From: Apostichopus japonicus
Lineage: Eukaryota; Echinodermata; Holothuroidea; Aspidochirotida; Stichopodidae
Reading direction: 5' to 3'
DNA: 64,000 nt
Assembly (NCBI RefSeq): GCF_037975245.1
Contig: NC_092583.1
Coordinates: 7,205,264-7,269,263, forward strand
Shown: piece by piece, positions 25,101-38,400 of the stretch
How positions within the stretch are numbered: position 1 is the first letter of the stretch
Layout of the letters: each line of letters starts with the position of its first letter
Made by a program: the position numbers and the translations under genes
The notes under the pieces: generated by a model
The model's input: the letters and a program-made list of their open reading frames with translations, nothing else
Told to the model about the DNA's origin: nothing
Databases searched by the model: none

Positions 25101-26416
25101 CAGCTTATCTCACTTGACCCGTCCTTTAACGTTTTCATAACTATTTGACTGTCGGAGAAGTTTGAGCCCAGTAGGGCATCAAGCTAGAACTTTATCATTT
25201 CCATCGCTAAAGAGCCTTGGTTAACAATGTATCAACTCTGTACAATTTTGTGTATGAACCATGTGCCATTCAGAAAGGCAGACAACTGAAATCTATGAAA
25301 CAATTAAAAATACCACTTCAGCTGATAAAATATGCTACTTACTTCATGTTCTAGTGTGTCATCGTTATGAAACCAAAGATGGATTGTCAATTGATCCCCC
25401 AAATCAGAAACTCTGTTAACAATCGGTAAAATACAAACACGCTTCCTCATCTTAGGTATGAAAGGGACATGAAGACCAATGAGACAGGGTTTCTGAGCTT
25501 CAACTGCAAAGTGCTGACTTTTCATAGAGCAGCTGAGGTGTTTCCTTTCTAAGCTCCATTTGACAGATTTATCTGAAGGAAATTGTAAAACATTTTGCTT
25601 GTAAGTTTTTATAACATGGTGAAAGGTAGAACACGAATACTAACTATACCATAGATGATTTTAATGCGACAGTCTGGTGGTAGAAAATCCAACACTGCAT
25701 ACATAGAACATCAAAATAGTAAAATATTATGTTTCTAACTCTATGTATGGATGCAGGGTCACTTGATAAAACCCTGAAGTTTAACACAGCTTAAAGGTAC
25801 TATTTCCCTCTAGAAATGTTGTTTATTTCTCCCTAAAATGTGCAACATTTGAATGTTTGCTCTCAAGGTACAACTTAAGAGAGAAAGGGTCCTAGCAATG
25901 GAGATGATTTGTCTGGACCTTACTGTACTTCCTTCCTGAGATATTGACTTTTACATTACATAGAGCCAGAAGGCTTAGTGATTTTCTTCCCAATATTGTG
26001 TTTGTGTACTTAGGTGGTTTCACATATCAAGTGTGACTTTCATTCCAGCTTTACTTTATCAGTTAAAACACAGCAAAAGAAAAAAAATAGACCTGTTTGT
26101 AAGACACCAGAGTACACATCAAGACCCATCTGGTTAGTTGTAGTTAAAGCACAGTGTGGAATAATCAAGGTGACTGGCTTGTGTAAAGTAAGGCTTTCTG
26201 GACCAAATTTCACAAAGGGGGTCAACCTGAGATTCTTGTTTGAGGAAGGTCCTTTAATGGCAGGTTCAGTAGAAACCCACAGACTAACAATCCTTCCAGT
26301 GTGTAGTGCCCCAGCTGGTACACACAGGCTAACACCTGCGATAAACATCTCTCCTCCACGCTGATCAAAGTATTGTTCTTTATAAAGATTTGACCCTGGG
26401 AACAAAGGAAGTCTCT
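22153..26416 (-). CDS. Exons 15-20: cassette B, ZU5-UPA-linker-death fold (residues 1383-1785)
   Basis: Exon 15 (26416-26093) is a ZU5 domain with RGGEMFIAGVSLCVPAGAL and FGPESLTLHKPVTLIIPHCA, closely parallel to exon 8. Exon 16 is UPA-like. Exons 17-19 have 141, 153 and 61 nt against 162, 153 and 61 nt in cassette A, with the same phases. Exon 20 (22454-22153) is a death-fold domain ending at a TAA at 22155-22153. The donors after exon 15 (GTCTAT) and exon 17 (GTGGTT) are weak. The cassette is an ancient tandem copy: intron positions are conserved but protein identity is modest. Confidence 0.72.
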
Positions 26417-29400
26417 CTGGAGGAGAAAAGTAATATATTTCATGTGAAAGGAAAGTATTTTGCCACTTTCATTGAAAATGTGTTAATTGCATATACTGTT
26501 TCAATTCACATTATGAAAATAGCCTCTTTAACACAAATCTGCCTTAATCTTTTGGCTATTTGTAGAAATTACAATAATGAAAGGTGGAACAGTGAACATA
26601 CGACATATTTAATGTGATAAATGGAAATAAATGTAGAAGAGAATTGTTCGTTAACAGTAACAAGACTTAGGTTTATTTACAGCATCTAGATAACATATCT
26701 ATTTTGTAGCTAATTTGTGAGTAATATTCCTAAAAAAAATAAATAAGAAAATATTTTTTCTTCCATGAACACTGAAGCAGTCAAGGGAATGAAATGTGGT
26801 TCTAGATTGTCATATAAGATTGAGGTTAATAAAATCGGAAGACATAAATAAGAAATACCCATTGAGCTGAATATATGGGAACTTTACCATGCTCTTCCTT
26901 TGCAAGCAGCAACAGCCGTCTTCCCAAGTCCAGCTTTCCATGAGACAATTTCAAGGCTCTTTGGACATCCAGTCTCTTGTATCCCTCTTCAATTAAAATT
27001 TTGAAATTGACTGACAATTGTGGTTCCCTCTTTGAAATGACTACCGGTTTCTCTGGAACTTTTACCTGAAACAATAATGTTGAAATAGTACAAATTGTTT
27101 ATTAAATTCACATTTGTTATCATTATTTGATGAAAATACTGCATTTGGTTTGGCTAAGTAAATCTCTACACAGACTTCTTGTGCATTTGATATCTATACA
27201 TGTAACTTTAAGTAAACAGAAACTGTCACAATTAGTGGAAGGATGAATTTACAGACAGACTTGTATGACAGCAAAAAGAATACTTTTCATATCAGTAAGT
27301 ACAGTCTGTACTAGACCTTCTAAACTTCTAAGATCTTGGCTTTATTCAAAGTGACTTTTGTTTTGCTTCACACTTAACATGTTAAGTCTTTACAATGTTT
27401 TACAAAGCACAAACCATTTTCTTATCATCTTTCTCTCCTTCGTTTTCCTTTCCATTCTTCCCTTGTGACGTATCAATGTACTCCAGCACCAGTCTTGTCA
27501 CCTTATTAAAGTGAATAGCTTTCAATCCTTCATACAGTCCGATCAATCTGCCTGGCATGATGAGCACTCTTTCATCCAATATTTTCATCAGTATCTTTCC
27601 AGATTCTGCTGCTTCCTGAATTGTTTCATTTTCTGCTGGATTGAGCTCGAACACCATGCCTAGCTTTTGACAATGTTGTTTATCCAGAAGCTTTGCAATG
27701 TCTCCTTTCAGCTTTTCATACTTTTGTAAGTCTGAAAGTGAGGACAACAACATTCACATTACATTCAAAGGAGAGAAAAGACTAGATTCGCATGTATAAC
27801 TAAGAGTGCTTGAATCACAGGCTAGTTGTGCGCCAGGTTTCAACAATGAGCAATTTTCACAACTAACATGCACAAGTAAGTACACAACTGGCCCACAAGA
27901 AGCATGCAACCTGCATGGAGAACGTTGATGCGTGCACACAATAAATTGGTGAAGTATACTGTCCACAAGTTGCGTGCAACTTTTCAACTTTTACCCCTCG
28001 TCTTGTGCATAAGTTCTTGTCTTGTATACAGTTTCACTTTCAAAATTTTCTTTGAGCTACAAAGTAGTTGTTGATTAAATGTCTACCAATGAAAATTAGT
28101 TGTTATAAGTGACACGTAGGTGTGTCTACTCCTTAAACCAAATGCTATTACATTTTCACATCTACTTAGACACTCACCTGGGTCCATGTTCTGTATGTTT
28201 GCTTACTTTTTCATCTCCACTAACACACGCTTACCTGGTGTATGTCTAGAATAATGAGCATTCATTTTAGTTTTTGTTCCAACTTCACTTTAGATGCAGG
28301 TCAGGGTGGACTAATAAAACCCCAAGTCCAACCATTCGTTAAATTCCACTTAAAAACTCACCTAGATGTAGTTCTCTAAAAAGAATATCCTGACTTTCTG
28401 GAGATATGAGAATGTTTTTCACCTGAAGAAAAAACAAAAAATGTATGACCAATGACAACTTTAAATGTATCTATCACACTCCTGTGAATGATAAGGATTA
28501 AAGTAGGAATGTAACGTAGAACAAAAGGGCTGAGACATTATAAATTTGTGAAATCCCGAGGAAAAGGATTATGTTTATGACAACATATACCTATCATTTA
28601 TGGAGTATTTAATTGGTACCTAAGATACCATCAAAACAAAGTTTCCAATAACGGTTGACCTGTGCTTAGCATATAACACATGTAATATGTACATTTTTAT
28701 CAGCATTTCACTGTATTTTGAGTTAAATATTTTTTTAAGCAACACCAAAGTCTCGGAAAACGGTATCAAAATAAGAAACCTAGGTACACCAGTGAGTGAC
28801 TGAAAAAAAGATAATACTTGAAAAACAGACTATTATAATTCAATTAAATTCAATTGTCATCCACCATCAAGTTTACAAAGAAAATGATTCATGAGAGAAC
28901 ATGCAACAAATAACTAGAATTCAGTTCCAGCACTACATTATTCAGTTAGCCTGAAAACAGTTGCAAGACTTAATTCCAGCAGACAGGACATTACTAAGCA
29001 AAGAAATGATCAGAAGAGAGAAGACGCCGCTGCTAATATGAGAACACAAACAGCTAGAAGACAATCATCAGAACATAACTCACCTTTGATTGGAGGATAA
29101 GGGCTGTCTGGTTCATTTCATGTTGTGATACTTTTAACTTCACATCAACCATGTCAGTGTCTCCATCGTTGTTTCTTTGAAGTCTGAACTGATGAGAGAC
29201 TCTACTGGCAGCACAGAGGTGATCAATGTCTACACGCTAATGGATTAAAAATATTGAAGATCAATGTACTGAGGATGAGAATGCTTGATATGTACTCAAA
29301 GAAACAATTCCAAACTTTTATAGAAACAAATTAAGGAAAACCTGGTAATTGTATTAAAGAATTCCATAACAATATTTAGGTTAATTTTGTTCAATGGGGT

Positions 29401-32400
29401 AGAAACCGTACAGGAATAAAGTTGAGTCATAGATGGTCCTGTCATTGTAGATGTCATTGTATATGGGCTTATATCAATCCTTTTGTTTTGATGAGTTTTC
29501 AGAGAATTACTAGGAGGGCAAGTAATTGTCTCACTCATTCCTGCTCACAGGACAGCCACCTAATCAACAACCCACTCCAGCAACTGCAAGTTTGCCACAG
29601 CACCTGAACACTAACTTAAGAACACAAAAGGAGGTGAATTAAAGACATCCCCATTCATGATCCCCAAAGTGCAGCCATGGTGAGTGAAGCTTTTTATCAA
29701 ACAATGTGAAAATAGGAACAAACCTTTCTTCCTAATTCATGAACCGAAATACCATCCCTCGCAAGATTCTGCTAAACAACACTGCCCACCAGACGTTTGC
29801 ATAGATTCTGGTCATTGTTTGTTTTTTTTAACCACAAAGAGGTCGTTGTAGGGCCAACATTCTAACCACTACAACATTTTAATCTACCCTAGGTAGCCAA
29901 TCCCTAACTACCTTTCCTTAAATGTAATGTTAGAAGACAAATTTGAATATATTGGTGATTAAAACCTTTCTTGATTCTTCCTTCATCAGGTGGTAACTAT
30001 CACCAGGCGATGACATCATCAGATCAATGTAAGAGGCATAATCTCTGCCGTCATTCAATGTCCGGGTAACTTGAAATGTTGTATAGTTTCCTAGACTCAG
30101 TTTGGACTGGTAGTCCTCTAACAACAACTAAAACATCAGAACATGGAATAGTTAATTAAAAAACAAACAGAGTCAATTATGCAATTTGTTGTGTAGCTTC
30201 ACTATTCTTCATCAATACTGCTATAGCAAGTAACAGCAGTTTCTGTTCCCTAAAATGAATAAAATTACCAATTAATGTTGCTTGTTTCTATCAGATCCTC
30301 TAAATCATTGTTGCAAATTAAGTGTAAATGTCTGGTATTTCATATGTAACAGTGTTTTCGTTTTGTTAAACTATGATGAATCAATAAATATGTCACACAA
30401 ATGTACCCTTAACCAATCACTTCATAATTTGCCAGTAATACATGATCCGACCTACAGATCACAGCACAAAGCAGAATTCACCTCAAACTGCTACACCTAT
30501 CACCATGGTAACAGGAGATTATCCTTACCTTGTACTCTTCATCACTGTCCTTACAGAAACAAACAGTTATTAAAATATCATCTTGGGCATCCAGTATCCC
30601 GTCAATAAATGGAACAATACGGAATATATGCTTCTGTTCTGTTTCTTGGCTGACTAAATTAACAAAGACGTAACTCAGAATGTAAATATCAAGACTGATC
30701 TTCTCCGGTTCTAGCTTCCAATCAACAGATTTCTCTTCAGTCCAAGTGATTTCACCTATAATAAGTAATATTATATAAATATTTAACTTGGTCATCTTAA
30801 ATACAGTAAATATGAAGAGCTTATTAAATTAGATATATTTTACCTTACTGATTCTCAGAATTTAACTCATTTTACTTCTCCTTACATCAAATGCATTTAA
30901 AGTGTTCTTTGGTCACCATCTTTACCTTCTTGTAAATTTTCTTCATCTTTCAGACCAGTGAAGATAATAACACCATGTCGATCTGGCTCAGGGATAATAG
31001 CCGAGTGAGGAATAATCAGCTGGGCTGGCTTGTTGAGGGCGAGTCCTTCTGGCTCTAGTTTTATCAGGGGTGTCATTCTGCCTCTACGTGCACTTCCAGG
31101 GAGGTGTATGTCAGGATCATAAATCACTTTAACAGAAATTACACCTTCATAGGATAAAGCGTCTTCAGGAATAGTCAGATGTACCCCCATGATGCTAATA
31201 GTTCCACCTTCACATTTTATCCTGTGTTCAATGTATGAGTGATTGTGCCTCATTTCAAGTATAGTTGAATCTTTTCTTTGTTTTGGTAGTTCTTCTCCCT
31301 CTGTTCTCTCCCCCAAACTCTCCTTACTATGGTCATGATCTTCCTCTCTTTCATCAGAAGCTTGTGATGGAGTTGATCCATCATCAGGGACAAATTTGAC
31401 ATTTTTAACTAAAAATAGAATAATAGAAACACAATTACAAGTAACTGATGCTTTGATATAGAAAACCAGAATACAAAAATGCATTGTAGTTTTGATGATG
31501 TAACATGAGCAGTTTTCTTCCTGAAGCTGACATAATGTTTACGTAGTGAGGGTCTACAACATATCTTTTAGTAATACAGTGAAAAGCAGTGTGATGTAAC
31601 AACAATAACTTCACAATGACACAGGCTGTCCTGAAATGACCATTGACCTGAACAACAGGCTTCTTGTACTTAATGTGAGAGGTACTGTACATCAACATAC
31701 TAAATATGACATTTGTCCCCTGGTGAACTCAAACGACCATTAAACTCTGCCCACAACATTAGGCTTCTTGAACTCAATGTGGTACAATGACATACCCAAA
31801 AAATGCGATCTTTCTAGGCTTCCCTTGTAATATTATGTTTAAGAATACCTATAAGTGTAAAGAGACAGGTAAGAGGGGAGTGAGGAAAATGTTTGGCATT
31901 TGTTGACTTCAAATGTCCGTATTAATTGTTTCAATTTCTGTAAAGCGCTTCGAGCAGCGTTGCTGATGAATGCGCTATATAAGTACTATTTTATTATTAT
32001 TTTTATTATTACTGTACTATTTTTGTTTTATGTATTCTGATTGCATCCTTCCATTCGTTCTTACCTGGCCAGTCAAGCAGTTCAGGTGATTGGTTTTCTT
32101 CAAACTGAAAGAGGTCAATTTTAGACTGATAGGGAGCTAAAAGATTTTCATTTGTTTGGTTTAGCTGAATATGAACCAAACCCTTTTGTAGGTTAGTGAC
32201 ATCGTACATGTTGATGATGTTTCGTGTTTTCATGAATTTAATCAGAGTGATTCCCGGTGTCTCTATCAGAGAAACCCGGCGTAGCATATCAGTTTCTGCC
32301 GGTGGTAGACCAAATAGAATTGCTAATTTCAGGGTGCTGTCTAGAGTAAGATCGTCGGCAACATTGACCATTAATCTGCCGTAATCAGCTGAAATGTAAA

Positions 32401-35400
32401 TAAAAGTAAGAATAAAATAAAGTTAAAGATAATACTCAGCACAACAAACCAATTGATGAAACTGATTATTTAATAATGCATGATATCACATTTTCCAATT
32501 ATTCATTTGATTATTAGATTGCTTTGTATCGCATTAATCTATAACAACAAAGTACATTTCTTTAAAATCAGTTCTATAGCAGAAGAAGATATAATCAATG
32601 TGGAATATGAATAAATTCCTTTTTGGAGTACTGTTGATGTAACTCCTTATCTACACAACAAGCATCTGTGTTACCATAGCAACTTTAACTGTCACCTTTT
32701 TAGATGAAAATTGATTTCCAAATCAAAAATATACTCTTCAGCTTTTAGGAGGGAGTGATGACAGAAAAAGTAAAAACATTATAAAGAGGAATTAGATGAG
32801 GCTTTTATTTTCTAAAATATTTTACAAGAAAGACATTGCAGGTGTTGACATGCCTTATGTTATTTGCTTTTTGACCCTGGCGATATGTATATAAATCTAT
32901 ATGACACTCTTTACACTCAGAAAACATACCAACCATCAGGGTCTTGTGATGTGCCCCTGACGCTAATAACCATGTATGCTTTTTTTACACTTTGTCTTTT
33001 CGAAATTGTCAGAGTTTCGTATCCAACAGAACGCACTTTAAACATGGATTTACTGTACTTTTGATATTAATTGCTTTAGTTTTATTTATTTTTTCTCTGT
33101 GTCAGAAAATGCTTGACCTGTGCTTGTTAGTGCATGTGAGGCAATCAGGCTTGTGTTGCTAAGGAACGGTGAATCCTGTCGTCTGCTACCTACGTCAATG
33201 TACACTGTACACATACAGTCCTGATGTGCTGCATGTGTTTCATCTGCAGTTCAATCTTTTGAAAGGAACTAGCATCTTAGCAATTGAAAAATTGCAGTAA
33301 ACATTAGTATGTGCATCACTTAGCTAAAATTCTAGGTTTCCCAAGATATGTCTATGATCGACTCCCAAAGGACCTTAGTTTAATTGCTATAAATTTGCTT
33401 CAAGTATACAACAGATACCTGATCACACGACTACCAGAGGAGTAGTGCAACATTTGAAGTTTCATAGCAGTCTGGTGAATAAAGGACTAAGCTAAATTAG
33501 TGACAGTGTATTGCTTCGGGTGAGAAAGAAGAACCAGGAAAAGATTGACAAGGAAGACTACGCATCTTGTACAACCATTCCCATATCAAATCTGCATTGA
33601 CAGTTAATGTCACAAATCAATTAATTCCCAGACTAACCATTTAAAAAAGATTTAACTTGTTTCCATGTTACCCCTCGATTTATTTACACCTGTGTACAGC
33701 TCACTTGAATTTTCAATATCTCAACATTATTGACAATGCATCTACAATAATTAAATAGACTCAAGGCACCCCCCTCCCCCCACCCCCTCTGTCCCTCTTC
33801 CTACAACTCACCTGACAGCTTTGAAGATCTGCAGGCAGGACTATTTAAAAACAGACAGACTGTATATGGAATTATTTTACTGCATGCTTGATATTTACAT
33901 TGAGCAACAGTATTTATATTTTCATTGTGATCCTACCTGCCAAAGTTGATTCCTGTGATATGTCTGGACTTTCGCACTCTTCATGTAGGGTTTCTTCCGC
34001 CGTAACAGATGCATATGAAGCCTGCATATACAAAACATAGAAAAGATATCTTATTTGATGAACTGAAACTTTAGACCAGAGGGAAACGTCTCCCAGCGGT
34101 AACTTGCCTTGACCTCCACCCAAAATAAAAGGGTTCTTGTACTCACTATAAAGGAGACACATGCCAGATATGAGCTATGTTATGTATTACATTTTGATAT
34201 ATCACGTTTACAAGGTTTTTGTATAAGGCTTTAAAGAATATGATCTTTGATGACCCCAAATGACCTTTGACCTCCACCACAAGCAATAATGTTCTTGTAT
34301 TCATTATAAGGAAGCCACAAAATAGAGCCAACAAAGTTTCCTTTTTGAAGATATTTTTTACCCCTGGTGACCTTAAATGAACTCTTGACGTACACCAAAC
34401 TGTGAAGAAAAACTACATAAGGCTATCCTACAATGCATATGAACTCCTTTGATGTTCAGGTTCTGGAGATTTTTTGAGATTTTCACATTTTGCCCTCTGC
34501 TGACCCCAAATGCCTTTTTATACCTCCATCCAAACCTATAGGGTTATTTTTACTAATTGTGGGGAAGCCACGTGCCAAATATGACAACTGCAGAGTTTAC
34601 TGATCTTGAGATATTGTGTTTACAATCTAGGGTGTCTAAGTACACAGCACACCCGTGCGCATCAACACAACCTAACTTGACTGCATAGTCTGCCTATGAT
34701 TAGTAACCACAAGAACCCCAGTTTTCCTATCTATCAACTGTCAAATGACACCAAATTTGTCTTTAGGTGATATAAGCAACTGACTTTAGCATAGATGAAT
34801 GTACTTATACTCACTTCACACTGCATGTAATCAAATCGAGCATGATTTTAGAACATTTTTTAACTCATTGAACTATTTTCTGTAAAAGCTCAAGATTTTG
34901 TTGTCACCTTTTAATACCTTCAACAGTGGAATATTTATCATAAATTCAACACATTAATAGTTTAGTCACAACATGATCCTAACTTCATAAACACAAACTT
35001 CTTGTCTACTGGTGGTATACTGGCTACACATACACACTGTACAATTAAACTGACTTAACTTAATCATACTTTTAGAGCACATTTCACACTTTCACAGATC
35101 ATGCGCCCGGTCTTGCCTGATCGGTACATCCGGCACGTGATCCGTGGGTCTGATCTACCATAAATCGGGATGTCCCGTAGCTATCTGTGGCAACCCGTAC
35201 CGGTCCGGCCTTCAGATACGTTGACAAATATTGAACTTGCTTTACAAAAATATGGGTCTAACCCACAGATGAAAAACCCGGTAGAGGACCCGTAGCAACC
35301 CGTAGACAATATGTAACCCTATGTAGTGGACCTAGTAAGCCGTGATCACATGATCTGTTCGTGCTGATATAGGTACGTATTGGTACATATTGAAACGGAT

Positions 35401-38400
35401 TGGGCCAAGTATTGGTACATATGCACTACGGCTGATACAACTTGCTATGGGTTGGATCGTGTTGTGACGGCTTTGTAATAACCCGTCATGGATAAACAGC
35501 CCATAGAAAGCCGTAGTAGAACCCTACGTTTTCTGTTCATATACGGGATAGACCGGGGAAGATATCTGTAACAATCCTAATCAACCCATAACAACGCCGT
35601 AGTAACCCATACTGGACCCATATCAACTCGTCCTGGATACGCATCATCGCCTTACGCTACGGATCGTTCAAAACTCACACCTGATCTGGGAAAGTGTGAA
35701 AGGGGCTTTACCAATTCTTGTTGATTCAAGGCTTCCCTAGTCTGTTTCAAGACCTCTTGTAAGGCCATGGATTCTTTGGCATATTCCAGTTGAGACTTCA
35801 CAAGTTCATCTTTTGTAGCTCTCAGACTTGATTTAGCCTCTTCCAGATCCTGTCATACAGTGAAAGAGACAAAAGGGATGCACCTCCCAGTGATTACTTG
35901 CAACATATTAAAGTTTATACTAGCAGTGACGTATCTCATGTCTGAAGGGAACATATTTTGTCACATTATTTTCAGGCAGGCTGAACTGATAATATTTTGA
36001 TCTTTACTTGAGGGAGTGTGTATTGCAATATTACTACATGGCTCAGAGAAATCACATGTTCAAAGTAAATTAGTGCAGATAACTGTGATCTCTTTCAGGG
36101 GAACGACCAGGAATTGGGGAATTACTGTTCTAGAAGAGGAATGTAGGCCTATCAAATTGAAAGACAGCCGTTCAATGATATCAATTTGTTTGATTAATTT
36201 TATGTTTTGATGGTCAATAAGTCCCATAATATGCTTTAATCTACTACATATTGTACCATAGCACATGCAGAATTCCTCTATTTAGCTAATTAATTTAAAC
36301 TGTAACTTGTACTAAACAATTAGAATAATGTGGTTTAACTTCAGTTTAGTAGAGAACTTGCATATAAACAAAGGATACAACCATGCATTGCAAACTCTCT
36401 GAAAGATCTGCCATTGAGATAAAGTGATTAAATACTTTTACCTACAGTGGGAAAAGAGAGAGACCTGTAGGCTAGGTGTAGCACTTAAAGACTTAAATAC
36501 AAATGGGATCTTGTACTCGTCATGTAAAAGTTTCGTGCCTAGAAGGATCTTTGTCAAATTTCTACTTCTTGATTGTTCCACTCCTTGATCCTTTACATGT
36601 TTTGATTTACCTCACTTAACCTCAATGACCTTTGACCTCTATTAATATGTAAAGAGTTAATGTACATCATATGAACTAAATATCATGCTTTTATCAAATC
36701 TTGAGACAAAGAGCTGTTAATATGTTCATCATTGGACCTCTACTGTTGAACATCATAAACATTCCCTAATTTCTGAAAATAAAATGTTGTGTTTGCAAAT
36801 GGTAGGCTACAAATTCACTTTAACACCACCAGATCAAACAGAATGGTAATCTTGTTCATAGTTAATAAATTTCTCATGAAGTCAGGTAACTAGGTCAAAA
36901 GATATCTATAATCACATACTATGTGAAGTCTAACCTCTTTCTGCTGCTGAAGTAATTCTTCCTTCTCATCCTTCAATGTCTTCAGTTTGTTCTCAGCTGT
37001 ATTCAATGTATGTCTGAAGTCTTTGTCTGTTGCCTTCAATGCATCTTTGAATTGTTGTCTTTCCTCCTCTGTTGTCTTTAGTGTTCCTTTCAGCTGTTGT
37101 CTTTCTCCCTCTGTTGTCTTCAATGTATCTTTCAATTGTTGTCTATCCTCCTCTGTTGTCTTTAGTCTCCCAGTCAGCTTTTGTCTTTCCTCCTCTGTTG
37201 CCTTCAATGTATCTTTCAATTGTTGTCTTTCCTCCTCTGTTGCCTTCAATGCATCTTTCAATTGTTGTCTTTCCTCCTCTGTTGTCTTTAGTGTTCCTTT
37301 CAGCTGTTGTCTTTCTCCCTCTGTTGTCTTCAATGTATCTTTCAATTGTTGTCTTTCCTCCTCTGTTGTCTTTAGTCTCCCAGTCAGCTTTTGTCTCTCC
37401 TCCTCTGTTGCCTTCAATGCATCTTTCAATTGTTGTCTTTCCTCCTCTGTTGTCTCTAGACTCCCAGTCAGCTGTTTTCTTTCCTCCTCTGTTGCCGTCA
37501 ATGTATCTTTCAATTGTTGTCTTTCCTCATCTATTGTCTTAAGCCTATCAGTCAGCTGTTGTCTTTCCTCCTCTGTTGCCTTCAATGCATCCTTGTATTG
37601 TTGTCTTTCCTCCTCTGTTGTCTTTAATGTTCCTTTCAATTGTTGTCTTTCCTCCTCTGTTGTCTTTAGTCTTCCAGTGAGCTGCTGTTTTTCATCTTCT
37701 GATTCAATTAGTTTTTGAGAGAGTTCCTGCCTTTTGTCTTCTAATGCCTTTAGTTGATCTTTTAGTATTTTTTTGGTAAACTTTGAATCTGAAACAACAT
37801 ATAAGATGCAAACATGGTTAAAGATTGTCTTCCACCCAAGAGATTTAGTTACTGTATGTAACTAAACACAGTTCAATGTATCTTAATTATTTGTGCTATA
37901 CAACTTCCAAGATAATATTGTCACAAACTTTCACCAAATTTAGTGAGCTCACATTTTGGTTCAACTTTAGCATGTTATTTGAGGTGACACTGCAAATCTT
38001 TCACTTTCCTTGGTGTTGATTTTGCCCAGTTTCTGAGCAATTGAACAAAGTCAAGCCCCTTCGTTGATCCTCCAATATATTAAGGATATTAAATTACAAA
38101 TTTCAAAATTTTACCGATCTTGTCTGAACATATCCCAAGTCAAACTTTTGAGTATATCCCATAATAAGTTACAGACTTATGAAAAGATTTGACTAAAATG
38201 CAAGACCTGCAGGAAACATGCAGTGTGGAATAATTACACTTTTGAACATCTAAATTGGGTTCTCTTTAACTGGGTTTGAAGTACTTTACATGTCATTGCA
38301 GCTATTGAATTTCTTGCCAACTTATTAATCACATTATTTGTGTCAAATGGTATTGATGCATGGTCCTTCTCCTATCATCAATGGGTTAATTAAGTTAAGC

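Noticed and set aside
33812-33828. 17-nt candidate microexon with acceptor TGCCTGCAG and donor GTGAGT between exons 6 and 7
   Set aside because: Its inclusion shifts the frame and gives an immediate stop in exon 7. Direct joining of exon 6 to exon 7 is in phase. It could be a rare poison exon but nothing supports use.
36987-37718. Long plus-strand open frames opposite the coiled-coil exon
   Set aside because: They are the antisense of a 42-bp repeat, which keeps all frames open; no splice or domain support.
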